Positions 63,197-64,000 of a stretch of DNA of 64,000 nt are shown one piece after another. Position numbers and translations under genes: made by a program. The notes beneath the pieces were generated by a model, which did no database searches, was not told the DNA's origin, and saw only the letters and a program-made list of their open reading frames with translations. Within the stretch, counting starts at the first letter, position 1. The number at the start of each line of letters is the position of its first letter. This DNA comes from Azotimanducus sp965199815 (GTDB taxonomy: Bacteria > Pseudomonadota > Gammaproteobacteria > Pseudomonadales > Azotimanducaceae), in NCBI GenBank assembly GCA_965199815.1, contig CBDATE010000021.1, positions 124,001 to 188,000 of the forward strand, given 5' to 3'.

Positions 63197-64000
63197 CTAC
63201 CGGAGCAGGAAGTGATCGAACAACATCACGAGAAACAATACGCCCAGATAGAGAATCGAATATCGAAAGGTGTGCATGGCCGTCCTGGCCGAGCCGCCAC
63301 GCAGCAGCTTCACTGCCAGACCGATGAATACTGCCCCCAGGGCGAGTGCGCTCACGAGATACACCGCACCGCTCATGCCTGTCAGGTAGGGCAGCAGACT
63401 GGCCACAACCAGTAGCAGCGTGTACAGCAGGATCTGCTGGCGCGTGAAATGCTCGCCGTGAGTATTCGGCAGCATGGGCACATCGGCCTTGGCGTACTCA
63501 TCGCGTCGGTCAAGCGCCAGTGCCCAGAAGTGTGGCGGTGTCCAGACGAAGATGATCAGCACCAGCAGCAGCGCCTCGGCATCGAGGGTGCCAGTGACGG
63601 CAGTCCATCCAAAGAGCGGTGGGGCGGCACCAAAGAGACCGCCAATAACGATGTTTTGTGGTGTTGTGTGCTTCAGATAGAGGGTGTAGAAGATGCCGTA
63701 GCCGAGCCAGGACACCAGGTTGAGCCAGGCGGTGAGCGCATTGACCTGCGTGTAGAGCAGGACAAAGCCGAGGATTCCGGTGATGGCGGCAAACACACTT
63801 CCGGCAAGGTGGCTGATGCGTCCGGTGGCGACAGGTCGCTCCTGTGTGCGCCGCATACGCGCATCAAGCCTGGCATCGGCGAGGTGATTGACGGCAGCTG
63901 CAGAGCCGGCTACCAGTGCGATACCGGTGAGTGTGCCGAGAATCAACGACAATGTCGGCAATTCGGGGCGCGCCATGAGCATCCCGACCAGGGCGCACAG
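63197..64000 (-). CDS. cyoE: Protohaem IX farnesyltransferase (partial, 5' end off the window)
   Basis: UbiA-superfamily prenyltransferase making haem O for cytochrome oxidases. About 267 codons are visible; the N-terminus lies beyond 64000. NHLADARLDARMRRTQERPV is the first polyprenyl-diphosphate motif region (N..D..D), FVWTPPHFWALALDRRDEYA the second. Seven or more transmembrane segments. A housekeeping gene marking the return to core chromosome. Confidence 0.94.
   Translation of the reverse strand: MCALVGMLMARPELPTLSLILGTLTGIALVAGSAAAVNHLADARLDARMRRTQERPVATGRISHLAGSVFAAITGILGFVLLYTQVNALTAWLNLVSWLGYGIFYTLYLKHTTPQNIVIGGLFGAAPPLFGWTAVTGTLDAEALLLVLIIFVWTPPHFWALALDRRDEYAKADVPMLPNTHGEHFTRQQILLYTLLLVVASLLPYLTGMSGAVYLVSALALGAVFIGLAVKLLRGGSARTAMHTFRYSILYLGVLFLVMLFDHFLLR

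Overview
The window looks like a chromosomal segment of a GC-rich, Gram-negative bacterium, probably a gammaproteobacterium. Support comes from a 16S rRNA gene of proteobacterial type, TonB-dependent receptors with signal peptides, a lipobox lipoprotein, ExbB/MotA-type channel genes and a haem-O synthase gene at the right edge. The genome is decaying and full of mobile elements. Many genes are broken cleanly by insertions, and a hairpin-built repeat family recurs across the window, as in host-associated or bottlenecked lineages.

Layout. 1-12.6 kb: a P450 and an IclR regulator that were originally divergent, now split by an IS481-like element that itself carries a nested ISAs1-like element; then an N-acyl-D-amino-acid deacylase-type amidohydrolase, an SDR, a second amidohydrolase and a TonB-dependent receptor. 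The P450 and receptor promoters share a 64-bp block. 12.6-33.5 kb: an MFS gene split by an IS21 element; a phosphotransferase; a ferredoxin-P450 pair; a CaiB-type CoA transferase, a decayed aldehyde dehydrogenase fused by deletion to a DUF35 remnant, and a thiolase; enoyl-CoA hydratase, SDRs, a GntR regulator, an amidohydrolase, two acyl-CoA dehydrogenases and three luciferase-like flavin oxidoreductases. Together these suggest uptake, oxygenation, CoA activation and beta-oxidation-like breakdown of a hydrophobic organic acid, possibly terpenoid, steroid-like or aromatic (inference; substrate unknown).

33.5-38.6 kb: an SDR interrupted by an IS1182-like element and an intact TonB receptor. 38.76-47.61 kb is an extra 8.85-kb block between two perfectly sized 283-bp direct repeats. 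It holds receptor debris, two hairpin repeats with amplified 71-bp units, a 24-G homopolymer, a transposase relic and an intact four-gene operon (40741-46017). The operon encodes a collagen-like glycine-rich lipoprotein, a single-pass helical protein, an ExbB/MotA-like channel and an ExbD/MotB-like transmembrane segment joined through a Cys-Pro-rich stalk to a von Willebrand A domain. It is the best candidate for an undescribed system: a proton-motive-force-coupled envelope machine.

47.6-54.3 kb: an acyl-CoA dehydrogenase split by the second IS1182-like copy, a further acyl-CoA dehydrogenase, an NTF2-like protein, an MBL-fold protein lacking its canonical metal motif, an RND relic and an SDR. 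54.3-59.6 kb: the second IS481-like copy, then a broken ATPase-PIN pair and a methyltransferase-HNH endonuclease pair, which resemble a degraded defence islet. 59.6-64 kb: a 16S rRNA gene with its own promoter and processing stem but no adjacent tRNA, 23S or 5S gene, then two NTF2-like genes, an EthD-like gene and a partial cyoE. No tRNA gene or CRISPR array was seen.
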